10,193 bases of DNA from Candidatus Dormiibacterota bacterium (GTDB lineage: Bacteria > Chloroflexota > Dormibacteria > Aeolococcales > Aeolococcaceae), in the NCBI GenBank assembly GCA_003136295.1, contig PLDZ01000110.1, forward strand, positions 1 through 10,193, written 5' to 3'. Below are positions 1 through 7,013 of the stretch, piece after piece (positions within the stretch are counted from its first letter, which is position 1; every line of letters begins with the position of its first letter). The position numbers were made by a program, and so were the translations under genes. Under the pieces are notes generated by a model. That model was not told the DNA's origin. It did not search any database and worked only from the letters and a program-made list of their open reading frames with translations.

Positions 1-3
1 ATA

Positions 4-20
4 TGTCGTGAAACACGACA
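4..20. other. Perfect 7-bp inverted repeat with AAA loop
   Basis: TGTCGTG, AAA, CACGACA forms a perfect stem of seven pairs at the left edge. It lies about 45 bases beyond the stop codon of the minus-strand hydrolase, so it may end that transcript, but no run of T follows on either strand. A dyad of this form could equally be an operator for a gene left of the window. The structure is certain; its role is inference. Confidence 0.4.
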
Positions 21-64
21 CCTCTCGCTCCGCGCCTACTAAATTCGATCACTAATGTCCAGCG

Positions 65-820
65 CTAACGTTCGGCAAGGAACGTGGCGATCGCGGCGAC
101 GAGCTCGGGCGCGGTAAACGCGCTGTAATGATCGCCCGGCACGCGGACGAATCGACCATTGGGCAGGAGCGCGGCCAACTCGTCGGCATCAGCGCGCTCA
201 TCCTGATCGCCGATCGCGACAAGTGTCGGAATCGTGATCCTGCGCAGCGCATCCTCGGGCGTCGGGACGAGCGACTCCGACACGTACAACAGAGCTCGTG
301 GGTCGGCGCCGAACTTTGAGATCCAGTACGCCATCCGCGCATCGGCCGAATCAGGCTCGATCTCGACACCGTCGACGAGTGCAGTAAGCACACGATGAGT
401 CGTCCCGCCGCCCTGGGGGCCGCTCACCTTGGCTAGTCCCTGCCCGGCCACGATCGCCCGCCTCGGCTTCGCACCCCGCGCGAGCATACGCACCACGATC
501 CGCGCGCCGAGCGAGTAACCACCAAGGTCGTAGTCCCCATCGCCGAGCCCAAGATGCTCGACGAGCGCAAGCCCATCGTCAGCCAGCACGTCAGGTGGAT
601 AAGCGGCAGGATCGTGGGGCTTTGCGCTCTCTCCGTGGCCGCGCAAGTCCGGAAGCACGACGCGATCCCCCTGCTCGGCGAGCGCATCGACCTTGCCCTG
701 CTCGAGCCAGTGCGAACCTGCTCCCATGAAGCCGTGCAGCAGGATCAGCGGTCGGCCGGACCCTGTCTCAGTGCACGCAAGATCTACGCCGTCGCGGCCA
801 ACGAAACGATAAGCGCCCAT
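65..820 (-). CDS. alpha/beta fold hydrolase
   Basis: A 251-residue single-domain hydrolase, the usual length for the alpha/beta hydrolase fold-1 group, which includes esterases, haloalkane dehalogenase relatives and C-C bond hydrolases. The oxyanion-hole motif is LLHGF near residues 27-31, followed by DLRGHGES (58-65). The nucleophile elbow is GYSLGA with Ser103. The acid is probably Asp205 in IGDQDERAD (Asp207 is the alternative), and the base is His231 in GDHYSAF. All parts of the catalytic triad are present, so the gene looks functional. There is no signal peptide, so the enzyme is probably cytoplasmic; the substrate cannot be told. The ATG at 820 is the only sensible start because the core strand begins directly after it. 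No clear Shine-Dalgarno precedes it, but a TACGAT hexamer lies 10 bases upstream. It is transcribed away from the truncated dehydrogenase at 980. Confidence 0.93.
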   Translation of the reverse strand: MGAYRFVGRDGVDLACTETGSGRPLILLHGFMGAGSHWLEQGKVDALAEQGDRVVLPDLRGHGESAKPHDPAAYPPDVLADDGLALVEHLGLGDGDYDLGGYSLGARIVVRMLARGAKPRRAIVAGQGLAKVSGPQGGGTTHRVLTALVDGVEIEPDSADARMAYWISKFGADPRALLYVSESLVPTPEDALRRITIPTLVAIGDQDERADADELAALLPNGRFVRVPGDHYSAFTAPELVAAIATFLAER

Positions 821-830
821 ATCGTGTCGG

Positions 831-836
831 ATCGTA
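831..836 (-). promoter_or_regulatory. Candidate -10 element for the hydrolase at 820
   Basis: On the minus strand TACGAT fits the TAnnnT -10 pattern and ends 10 bases before the ATG. This would place the transcript start only a few bases from the start codon, which would explain the missing Shine-Dalgarno. No good -35 hexamer was found at the usual spacing, so the call rests on position and the hexamer alone. Confidence 0.3.
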
Positions 837-979
837 GGCCATCAAAATCGATGGCCGGACCGTCTCTGTCCACGCAACTCCTGGCGGGGCCAGCCACCAA
901 CGTGCCTTTCGTGGTTGACGGAAACTGAAACGAGGTTGAGCAGACCGAACGGAATTGAGCTCAGCAGGTGACGTGAAGA

Positions 980-1402
980 ATGGCGTTGGTGTCCCTGGCG
1001 TCGGTGGCGAGAAGGTCGGGTGTCAACGGTACGGCGAACCTCGCGGCATACGTCGCGGGAAAGGCCGGAATCATTGGCATGACCAAGGTCGCAGCCCTCG
1101 ATTACGCCGACCAAGGTGTCCGGGTCAACGTGGTGGCGCCCGGCCCGATCCTGACCCACCACCTTGAGGCAGCCGGAGCGGAAGCTCAGCGTCAGGCTGG
1201 ACTCTCCACGCCGATGCGCCGGACCGGCACACCCGCGGAGGTGGCGCAGGTGGTGCTGTGGCTGTGTTCGGAGCAGGCATCATTCGTCACCGGGGCGGTC
1301 ATTCCCGTCGATGGCGGGCAGTCGGCGGGAAACAAGCCCGCTCAGATGTACCGCCAGGGCCAGCCCATGCCCGCTGCGGGCGAAGTCCGAGCCAGCGCGT
1401 GA
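980..1402 (+). pseudogene. 5'-truncated short-chain dehydrogenase/reductase (SDR)
   Basis: The 140 residues match the C-terminal half of classical SDR enzymes. The start corresponds to the 'VNxSSVAG' strand, with Ser8 in the catalytic serine position. The active-site motif follows as Tyr24 and Lys28 in AAYVAGK, then DYADQGVRVNVVAPGPILT (41-59), the TPAEVAQVVLWLCSE helix and the SFVTGAVIPVDGGQ end (101-114). The N-terminal Rossmann half (TGxxxGIG, DVxD and NNAG motifs, roughly 130 residues in the family) is absent. An in-frame TGA at 974-976 stands two codons before the ATG, and the 159 bases upstream show no SDR N-terminus in any frame. The loop between Ser8 and Tyr24 is about three residues longer than usual. 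Without the cofactor-binding half the product cannot be a working oxidoreductase, so this is most likely a deletion or recombination remnant. Confidence 0.85.
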
Positions 1403-1527
1403 GAGCTGAACGGCAGCAGAAGCGTCCATTGCACCGACGTCTCCAAGCCCGCGCCATGCCTGTCGTCAACTTACCGATGCGAGGGGTTCTGGGCCTTCCA
1501 TGTGCGACTCCGCTGAGTGGGCGGCTG

Positions 1528-1668
1528 ATGCTCGGCGGCTTGGTCGGACCGATCGGGTTCGTGCTGACGTTCACAGTGGCCGGACTTCTGCGTCCCGGGT
1601 ACTCGCCGATTCACCAGGCGATCAGTGACGGCCCTGGAATACCCACACGCTGGCTGAAGGGGCTACGC
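1528..1668 (+). pseudogene. N-terminal fragment of a DUF998-type membrane protein
   Basis: Starting at the ATG at 1528 the frame reads one membrane helix (LVGPIGFVLTFTVAGLL) and then RPGYSPIHQAISD, the characteristic start of DUF998 integral membrane proteins. In that family the motif continues as a 'DLGxGPNxW' stretch; here it reads GPGIPTRWLKG and the resemblance ends near 1668. The remaining five or so helices of a DUF998 protein are missing. The frame stays open and runs without a stop into the membrane protein at 1678-2424. Alternative in-frame starts are ATG 1456 and ATG 1480; none of the three has a good Shine-Dalgarno. The family assignment is from recognised motifs and the exact junction is an estimate. 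Confidence 0.6.
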
Positions 1669-1677
1669 TCGCGCTCG

Positions 1678-2424
1678 ATGGCGGCCAAATCGAGCAATGC
1701 GGACTCGGCGATCGACAACTTGGTTGATAGCCCTGATGGAGGGTTCCATACATCGGGGGTGCGACCTGAGGCGCTTGCCTGGGGAGTGCCTTCCGCGGAT
1801 CGCTCGTATTGGCCGGCGCGGGCGGCGATCGTGGTGGCGGCGCTTCTCTATCTGTTCCTACCCAATCAACTCATTCCCGGTCCTCGCTGGGTGGTGCCGG
1901 CCCTGGAGGCCGTGATTCTTTTGGTCTTGACAACGTTCACCCCGCATCGAACCAAGCAGGCCTCCCCACCACGCCGGGTGCTGGTCGTCGCGCTGATAGC
2001 GCTCGTTACGGTGGCCAACCTTTTCAACCTTGGGCTTCTCGTACACGCGCTGCTGCAGGGTGGCGTCCAAAACGGTCGTGCGTTGATCCTTGCCTCCGTT
2101 GGTATTTGGTTGACCAATGTGATTGTGTTCGGACTCTGGTATTTCGAGCTGGATCGCGGTGGGCCGAATCGACGCCACGACCCAGGGCATCGGGAACCCG
2201 ATTTCCTTTTTCCGCAAATGGCCACTCCAGGGGCGGGAACGCCAACTTGGTCGCCGTCGTTTCTTGACTATTTGTACGTGAGCTTCACGAACGCCACAGC
2301 CTTCAGCCCCACCGATACGATGCCGATGACAATTGTGGCCAAAGCATTGATGGGACTGCAATCAGCCGCGTCGCTGCTCACTGTGGCGCTGGTCGCCGCT
2401 CGCGCCGTGAATATCCTCACCTGA
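1678..2424 (+). CDS. Conserved membrane protein with channel-like C-terminal hairpin
   Basis: A 248-residue integral membrane protein. Helices are visible near residues 45-61, 70-87, 100-126 and 135-157, and a last one at 219-242. Between the last two lies LDYLYVSFTNATAFSPTDTMP (197-216), which resembles the pore loop plus following helix of two-helix potassium-channel modules, although the TVGYGD selectivity filter is not present. The segments PNQLIPGPRW, ELDRGGP and PDFLFPQM are typical of a widespread actinobacterial family without an assigned function. The true start is uncertain: ATG 1678 has no close Shine-Dalgarno, GTG 1759 is another option, and the frame is open upstream through a DUF998 fragment, so a fused product starting at 1528 or 1456 is possible. 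The family resemblance begins around residue 45. The gene converges with the hydrolase ending at 2586. Confidence 0.75.
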   Translation: MAAKSSNADSAIDNLVDSPDGGFHTSGVRPEALAWGVPSADRSYWPARAAIVVAALLYLFLPNQLIPGPRWVVPALEAVILLVLTTFTPHRTKQASPPRRVLVVALIALVTVANLFNLGLLVHALLQGGVQNGRALILASVGIWLTNVIVFGLWYFELDRGGPNRRHDPGHREPDFLFPQMATPGAGTPTWSPSFLDYLYVSFTNATAFSPTDTMPMTIVAKALMGLQSAASLLTVALVAARAVNILT

Positions 2425-2428
2425 TGTT

Positions 2429-2448
2429 ACTGCGCGCCAGCGTGCAGT
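2429..2448. terminator. Hairpin after the membrane protein gene
   Basis: ACTGCGCG, loop CCAG, CGTGCAGT forms an eight-pair stem with one G-U wobble, starting five bases after the stop codon at 2424. No T run follows, which is common in GC-rich actinobacteria. It lies between convergent genes and could serve the plus-strand gene. The role is inferred. Confidence 0.4.
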
Positions 2449-2585
2449 TAACACACTTGAGGATGGGGCGTCAGAGGAACGTGTATCAGCGATTTAGGGG
2501 TAGGGGAGACGCAAGTTAGCGGCCCCGAGAGTCTGGTCCGAAACACCATGTGAGGCGTCGACCAACCTGCTAGTCTTCGCGCCGA

Positions 2586-3581
2586 TCAGCGTCGGGAATC
2601 GAGCCAGGCCGCGATGGCCGCAACCGTCTCGGGGTCCAGTGAGGCCTCGGGCGCGTTGTACCTGTTCATCGCCTCGCCGTGCCCGAGCTCCTCACGCGGT
2701 CGTGGCTCATGCTTCAGCACGTGATTGGCACTCTCGGGGAAAAGGAAGCTGACGTCGGTGCGCCCCGCCGCGGCGCGCTGAAGGGGTTCCCCGTCGGCTT
2801 GCCAGTCGACCTGTAGGTCCTTCTTGCCGATGACGATGAGCACCGGGACGCGCACCTCCCTGAGAGGTGCTGCCGCGTCCGCGGTCCACAGCTCACGCGC
2901 GAAGGGAAGGTTGAATGGGCTCTCCAGGGCCGCAATCAGGCTGCGCACGCCCTCCGGCAGGGAGGGATCGGGGGCGGCGGGCTCACCCGCAAGGAATCGG
3001 GCGACGGCGGAGTCATAGAGACCGAGCAGGTGCTCGCCGTTGGGGACGCTCTTGGCTTGGGCGGCAAGCTGGGATCGGGTGACGGCACCCACGGCGCGCC
3101 CGGGAGGCCCCGTCAGCACGAGGCCCGCCAAGGGGATGCCGGGATGGTCGACCTGGTAGTTGAGAGCGTGGAGAGTCCCCTCGCTGTTGCCGAGGGCGAA
3201 GATCCGCTCACGGCGGATGCCCTGCTGCTCGGCAAGGGTGCGCACCGCCCCGGCGAGCTCATCGACGTGGCTCTGCATGGTGATCGCGCCGATGAGGAGA
3301 GGGATCGTCTCGCGGACATGGGGGCCGGAGGCGCGCTTGTCATACCGGAGCGAGGCGAACCCAGCTCGCCCCAACGCCTCCGCGAGCAGGCGACCGCTGC
3401 CATTGGACCCAGGAAGAAGTGGGGAGTTCCAGTCGCGGTCCGTCGGGCCACTGCCGGCCACCAGAACGACTCCCGGTAAGGGACCGGCTCCGTCCGGCTT
3501 CACCACCGTGCCATAGACCGTGGTGGGTCCAAGCGACCAGCTGACCTCCAGGCTCTGCCTGTACACGTCGCTCTCCGTCAT
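2586..3581 (-). CDS. alpha/beta hydrolase, DxxGS(G)PTDRD-type esterase/peptidase-like
   Basis: A 331-residue enzyme of the alpha/beta hydrolase superfamily. The N-terminal VAGSGPTDRDWNSP (41-54) marks the group of larger acyl hydrolases often annotated as dienelactone hydrolase-like or S9-like. SLRYDKRASG (78-86 region) is followed by the nucleophile elbow GNSEGT with Ser133. The acid is probably Asp255 in IGKKDLQVDW (Asp259 is the alternative), and the base is His287 in SANHVLKHEP. The triad is complete and there is no signal peptide. The start at 3581 is chosen because GGAGG lies nine bases upstream and because resemblance to the family begins right after it; the frame is open further, to 3728, but that extension is arginine-rich and unlike a protein. 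Substrate unknown. It is followed by a convergent membrane protein gene, and the upstream kinase on the same strand is almost 300 bases away, so it is probably transcribed alone. Confidence 0.92.
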   Translation of the reverse strand: MTESDVYRQSLEVSWSLGPTTVYGTVVKPDGAGPLPGVVLVAGSGPTDRDWNSPLLPGSNGSGRLLAEALGRAGFASLRYDKRASGPHVRETIPLLIGAITMQSHVDELAGAVRTLAEQQGIRRERIFALGNSEGTLHALNYQVDHPGIPLAGLVLTGPPGRAVGAVTRSQLAAQAKSVPNGEHLLGLYDSAVARFLAGEPAAPDPSLPEGVRSLIAALESPFNLPFARELWTADAAAPLREVRVPVLIVIGKKDLQVDWQADGEPLQRAAAGRTDVSFLFPESANHVLKHEPRPREELGHGEAMNRYNAPEASLDPETVAAIAAWLDSRR

Positions 3582-3877
3582 CGTGCGTTTCCTCCAGATA
3601 TGGGCAAGCCGCTGGCGGCTGTCCTCGTAGCTCGCCGATCCATTCGAGCGCGGGCGTCGCGTTTGAGCTGCACGTTCACCGATCCAAGCGCCGCGCACTG
3701 GTGAGGCGCGTGGCCAACACCACGACATATCGCCTATCGGCGGTCGCCGGATGTTCGTTCCTTTCGTCGGACCGGCAAGGCATGATGACCCCTTCCCTTC
3801 TGGGCCATCGGACGTGCGGCACTTGCCGAGAGGGGTGGACCGTCATAGAATCCGCCGCCACGCGCGAGCGGCCGAGG
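3582..3877. other. Intergenic stretch without a convincing gene
   Basis: Between the kinase stop and the hydrolase start, 296 bases hold no recognisable protein. One possible 35-codon minus-strand frame (ATG at 3783, ending at 3676) has an AAGGGG Shine-Dalgarno-like run five bases upstream, but its Arg-rich product resembles nothing known. The promoter of the hydrolase at 3581 should be in this stretch; no clear hexamer pair was recognised. Confidence 0.5.
3591..3595 (-). promoter_or_regulatory. Strong ribosome binding site deciding the start at 3581
   Basis: On the minus strand GGAGG stands nine bases before the ATG at 3581. It is the best Shine-Dalgarno in the left half of the window and rules out the longer in-frame start at 3728. 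Confidence 0.75.
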
Positions 3878-6052
3878 CTATGGGTGCGGCGAGACGGTGA
3901 CGCGAGCAGCATCTCCACCAGCCCCAGCCAATACGAGGTGGGGTACCGGGACCGTGGCATGCAGGGTGGTACCGCCACCCAGGGTCGATTCGATCTGGAG
4001 ATTACCCCCAAGTGCGTCGAGCCGATCTTCCATGTTGGTCAGCCCAGCACCGCGCTCAACGGTGCCAACGTCGAAGCCGCGGCCGTCGTCGATGACCTCG
4101 ACACGGACCTCACCGCCCTCCTCACGCACGCGCACCTGGACCGCTGAGGCCGCCGCGTATTTCTGGACGTTCTGCAGTGCTTCCAAGGTGCAGAAGTACA
4201 GGGCTGCCTCAGTCTCCTGCGGATAGCGACCCACCCCGTCGGCGTCGACGAGTACCGGAAGCGTCGCTTTACCCGCTTGTGACCGGAGCGCCGCGGCAAG
4301 GCCCTTGTCGGCGAGCAAGGGTGGATAGATGCCGCGCGCAAGGTCGCGCAGAGTTTCGAGAGCCTCATCAGCGTCGTGTTTGAGGTCGACGATGGTTGCC
4401 CTGGCTTTCTCCGGATCCCGTGTCCTGAGCATTTCCACAAGCCCCAACTTCACCTTGATCGCAACCAGGTGCTGTTGTGCGCCGTCGTGCAAGTTGCGTT
4501 CCAACCTCCGCCGTTCAAGGTCCTGGGCAGCCACCAGCCGCTGACGTGATGCGCGCAGGTCTTCCAGGCGTGCCTGCAGATCAGCAGTGAGATGCACGTT
4601 CCTCAGTACCAGGCCGGCTTGATGAGCAAGGTCGGACAGCAGCTTTTCCTCGATGGGCGTGAGCGCCTCACGAGCCCGTTTGGTCACGCTGAGCGCGCCG
4701 AGCAGCTCGCTCTGCTGGCGCACCTCGACCACGCGATCGGCGTGTGGTAGTGACGGAATGGTGTCACCCAGAAGCGCGGCAGGCTCGATGAATCCGGCGT
4801 CGGAAGGCCACGATGCCGCGACACGCAGCACGGCGCCGCTGCGCAGCCACACGTCGGCGCGTTGTGCGCCGCTGCCCTCCGCGAGCACCTGCGCCATGCG
4901 CGGCAGCACGTCGTCGACCGCGTAGCTCTCGGCGACGCGGTCGGAGAACTGCGACAGCACCTCGTAGGGTGTCGCCCGTGCGCCATAAACGAGCCGGTTC
5001 GCCACTTTCTGGAGCCGCGCTCGGACCGGCTGGAAGCCGACAGCGACGATCGCAGTTGCCACCACCGACAGGGCGAGATTCGGCTTGCCCCCACCGCCGA
5101 CGAGCGCACCAAACCCGACTGCAATCCCTACATATACCGCAGTGATGAACAGCGCCAGTGCACCGTACACGAGCGTCCGGCTAATGACGATGTCGATGTC
5201 GTACAAGCGGTGCTTGAAGATGGCGATCCCAGCAGCGACCGGGACCGCAACGCCAAACCCGAGGGTGACGGCGAGATCACCGGGCCAAGCAGGAAACGCG
5301 GGGACGAAGGTTGCGATTTTCAACGCTGCGGTGGCAACGCCGCTGAGGATCACCGCATAGGCGATCCACTTCAGTTGCTGCCGCTCGTCGCCACGCGCTC
5401 TCCGCAGACGCACGAGCGGTGCGGCCGCCGCCATCACCAAGATGCCCGACGCGAGCAATAAGAGCACGAGGACCACAATCCAGATGTCGCCCACCAGTTG
5501 AAGCCCAATCGGATTGTCCGGGCCGGTGACGTTGCTCTCCGTCCTCATCGCGCCCGGGATGAATACGCCCGAGATGGTCAACGCCACAGTTAGGATCACT
5601 GCCGTTCGAGCGAACGGCCGCCACCTTGCGGAGGGGAGGCGCCCGTCCGGGAACACCACGAGGAGCAACGCCAGGGCACCGGCAGGAAACACGAGGTACC
5701 CCAACCAGCTGTTCAGCCACAAAGCCCAGATCCCGCCAGCGGAACCCGAGTTGGTTGCCAACGTGAGGCGCGCGTATTCCTCCGCCACCCCCTGGAACCC
5801 ACCGACCAAGGCGATGAAGAGGAACAGCCAGCCGGTCGCATTGCCGCGCTGGCGAGTTGCGACGAGCACGCCGACGAGCGCGAAACTGATCGGGATGACT
5901 ACCGAAACAAGATTGGCGGTCGCCAGGCTGTGATCGGTGGCCCAATCGGCGATCCCGAGTGCTGCTGCTGCGAGCCCCAAGATCACCGCAAGTCCAGCCG
6001 CGGCCACCGCTAGCGCACCGGTGCCCGCCGGACGATCCCTGGCTTCGCTCAT
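3878..6052 (-). CDS. Membrane-bound sensor histidine kinase (HisKA_3/HATPase), orphan
   Basis: A 724-residue kinase. The first 345 residues carry about ten membrane helices; FPDGRLPSARWRP (134-146) and FKHRLYDIDIVISRTLVYG (279-297) are hallmarks of a family common in Actinobacteria and Chloroflexi. A GAF-like segment follows (about 360-485), then a short coiled stretch and the HisKA_3 dimerisation helix with the phosphoacceptor His522 in ERNLHDGAQQH. The ATPase domain has the N box around Asn628 (EALQN), the G1 box DDGRGFD (655-661) and the G2 box GAGLTNM (668-674), so all catalytic motifs are intact. It should phosphorylate a NarL/LuxR-type regulator, but none is adjacent; the nearest is at 8974-9633, which has its own kinase. 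The signal sensed is unknown. The start at 6052 is preferred over the in-frame ATG at 6187 because the first 45 codons of the longer version look non-coding, and a TAGGCT hexamer lies eight bases before the ATG. Confidence 0.94.
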   Translation of the reverse strand: MSEARDRPAGTGALAVAAAGLAVILGLAAAALGIADWATDHSLATANLVSVVIPISFALVGVLVATRQRGNATGWLFLFIALVGGFQGVAEEYARLTLATNSGSAGGIWALWLNSWLGYLVFPAGALALLLVVFPDGRLPSARWRPFARTAVILTVALTISGVFIPGAMRTESNVTGPDNPIGLQLVGDIWIVVLVLLLLASGILVMAAAAPLVRLRRARGDERQQLKWIAYAVILSGVATAALKIATFVPAFPAWPGDLAVTLGFGVAVPVAAGIAIFKHRLYDIDIVISRTLVYGALALFITAVYVGIAVGFGALVGGGGKPNLALSVVATAIVAVGFQPVRARLQKVANRLVYGARATPYEVLSQFSDRVAESYAVDDVLPRMAQVLAEGSGAQRADVWLRSGAVLRVAASWPSDAGFIEPAALLGDTIPSLPHADRVVEVRQQSELLGALSVTKRAREALTPIEEKLLSDLAHQAGLVLRNVHLTADLQARLEDLRASRQRLVAAQDLERRRLERNLHDGAQQHLVAIKVKLGLVEMLRTRDPEKARATIVDLKHDADEALETLRDLARGIYPPLLADKGLAAALRSQAGKATLPVLVDADGVGRYPQETEAALYFCTLEALQNVQKYAAASAVQVRVREEGGEVRVEVIDDGRGFDVGTVERGAGLTNMEDRLDALGGNLQIESTLGGGTTLHATVPVPHLVLAGAGGDAARVTVSPHP

Positions 6053-6060
6053 TACCGCCC

Positions 6061-6066
6061 AGCCTA
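6061..6066 (-). promoter_or_regulatory. Candidate -10 element for the kinase at 6052
   Basis: On the minus strand TAGGCT matches the TAnnnT pattern and ends eight bases before the ATG, which would give a leaderless or nearly leaderless mRNA. The GGGCGG directly before the start is a poor Shine-Dalgarno. No convincing -35 element was seen at 17-18 bases. Confidence 0.35.
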
Positions 6067-6202
6067 CCGTCGCACAGGAGGATCGTCGCGGGTGCCACCA
6101 TCCAGCACGACTGGGATGCTGCCCACATAGCAGGATCGCTGCTCCGACGCGAGGCGCCTGACCCCCGAACACTGCTGGCGAAATCACGGCTCGTCAACCG
6201 CC

Positions 6203-6286
6203 CCAGGGAAACCCCTGGCCAACTGAATCGACGGCTGCGTCATATGACACGAGCATGGACTTCGTCCGTGGCACCCCGGGCCGGGG
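6203..6286. other. Intergenic hairpins and a 10-bp palindrome
   Basis: The gap between the methyltransferase stop and the kinase promoter region holds three dyads: CCCCG-GGC-CGGGG at 6274-6286, the perfect palindrome GTCATATGAC at 6239-6248, and CCAGGG-AAAC-CCCTGG at 6203-6218. The two GC-rich hairpins lie just downstream of the methyltransferase and may end its transcript, although no T run follows. The palindrome could be an operator for the kinase gene, some 190 bases from its start. Confidence 0.35.
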
Positions 6287-6293
6287 ATGAACC

Positions 6294-6881
6294 TCAGAGA
6301 CGCGTCATCGCTGCAAGCCATGCTTCCGCCTGCTGCGCATCCTCGATCAGCGTGACCAAGTGGGCTGCATCGATTCTATCCACGTGCCAGCCGTCGGCGA
6401 ATGTCTCGCGCAACTCCCGCTTAGTCACACGCCGCGGGCCCCAGTCTCCGGGCTGGCGCTCGCTGAAGCACAAGACGATGAGATGCCCTCCCGGGCGGAG
6501 CACTCCGCGAACGCTACGTTCATAGCGCGGACGGTCCTCGTCGTCAAACACGTGAAACACCCCCGAGTCGGTGGCGGTGTCGAAGTTCTTGCGGTGCTCG
6601 CCGAGGTCGAGGACGTCCGCGACATCGAAACGTATCGAGACGCCGCGCTTCCGTGCCTTGTCGCGCGCTTGACGGATCGCCTCCGGAGATCCATCGACGC
6701 CGACAACCTCGAGCCCTGCCATCGCAAAGGAGATAGCGTTCTCGCCACTACCGCAGCCGAGGTCGATGACTCGCCCAGTGATCCCGCTTGCCTCGAGCAA
6801 GCTCACTAGCTCGGGTTGAGCGCGGCCGATGTCCCAGGGCGGCGATCCTTCGAGATAAGCATTCTCGAAGCGGTCAGCCAT
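6294..6881 (-). CDS. Class I SAM-dependent methyltransferase
   Basis: A 195-residue single-domain Rossmann-like methyltransferase, of normal length for the small TehB/thiopurine-methyltransferase-like group. PPWDIGRAQPEL (14-25) is the typical lead-in. Motif I is VIDLGCGSGENA (38-49), the acidic residue binding the SAM ribose is Asp63 in VGVDGSP, and the substrate-side motif IV region is DSGVFHVFDDEDRPRY (105-120). The VLRPGGHLIVLCFSERQPGDWGPRRV stretch (127-152) forms the core strands and is typical of this family. All cofactor-binding parts are intact. The acceptor is not predictable: relatives methylate small molecules, including chalcogen or thiol compounds. The start at 6881 gives a full-length family N-terminus; the Shine-Dalgarno is weak. 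The gene lies between the orphan kinase and a VOC protein on the same strand, but gaps above 100 bases on both sides argue against one operon. Confidence 0.93.
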   Translation of the reverse strand: MADRFENAYLEGSPPWDIGRAQPELVSLLEASGITGRVIDLGCGSGENAISFAMAGLEVVGVDGSPEAIRQARDKARKRGVSIRFDVADVLDLGEHRKNFDTATDSGVFHVFDDEDRPRYERSVRGVLRPGGHLIVLCFSERQPGDWGPRRVTKRELRETFADGWHVDRIDAAHLVTLIEDAQQAEAWLAAMTRL

Positions 6882-6982
6882 GTCGATACTTGCCCAAGAG
6901 GCGTGTGGCGCAAAAGGGCACTGATCGCGAGGACTCGTCGCTAGCGTCCGGGCATGATGGAGCCGCCTGTCTACGTCGTTGA

Positions 6983-7010
6983 CGGGCGTTCCACGGCCAG
7001 CCGTGGCCCG
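6983..7010 (-). terminator. Hairpin after the VOC gene
   Basis: CCACGG, loop CCAG, CCGTGG (6991-7006) is a perfect six-pair stem. It can be extended by pairing CGGG (6983-6986) with CCCG (7007-7010) across a four-base bulge. It begins three bases beyond the VOC stop codon on the minus strand. There is no T run, so it would be a GC-type terminator or an mRNA-stabilising 3' structure. Confidence 0.45.
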
Positions 7011-7013
7011 ACG

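Noticed and set aside
1258..1527. Upstream extension of the membrane-protein frame back to an ATG at 1258
   Set aside because: This part lies inside the dehydrogenase coding frame (980-1402), which has clear SDR motifs. The extension is a shadow rich in Arg and Gly with no domain.
3582..3728. N-terminal extension of the second hydrolase
   Set aside because: The extra 49 codons are Trp/Arg-rich and unlike the family; GGAGG nine bases before ATG 3581 marks the real start.
3676..3783. 35-codon minus-strand frame with an AAGGGG five bases before its ATG
   Set aside because: The product is short and Arg-rich, has no recognisable feature, and the ribosome-binding match alone is not enough in GC-rich DNA.
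6053..6187. 45-codon N-terminal extension of the orphan kinase
   Set aside because: The residues have no family resemblance and the promoter-like TAGGCT lies within it, eight bases before ATG 6052.
5277..6197. Long minus-strand open frame of 306 codons overlapping the kinase
   Set aside because: It is a frame-shifted shadow of the kinase membrane domain; its composition (Arg, Gly, Ser) is typical of out-of-frame translation and no domain is visible.
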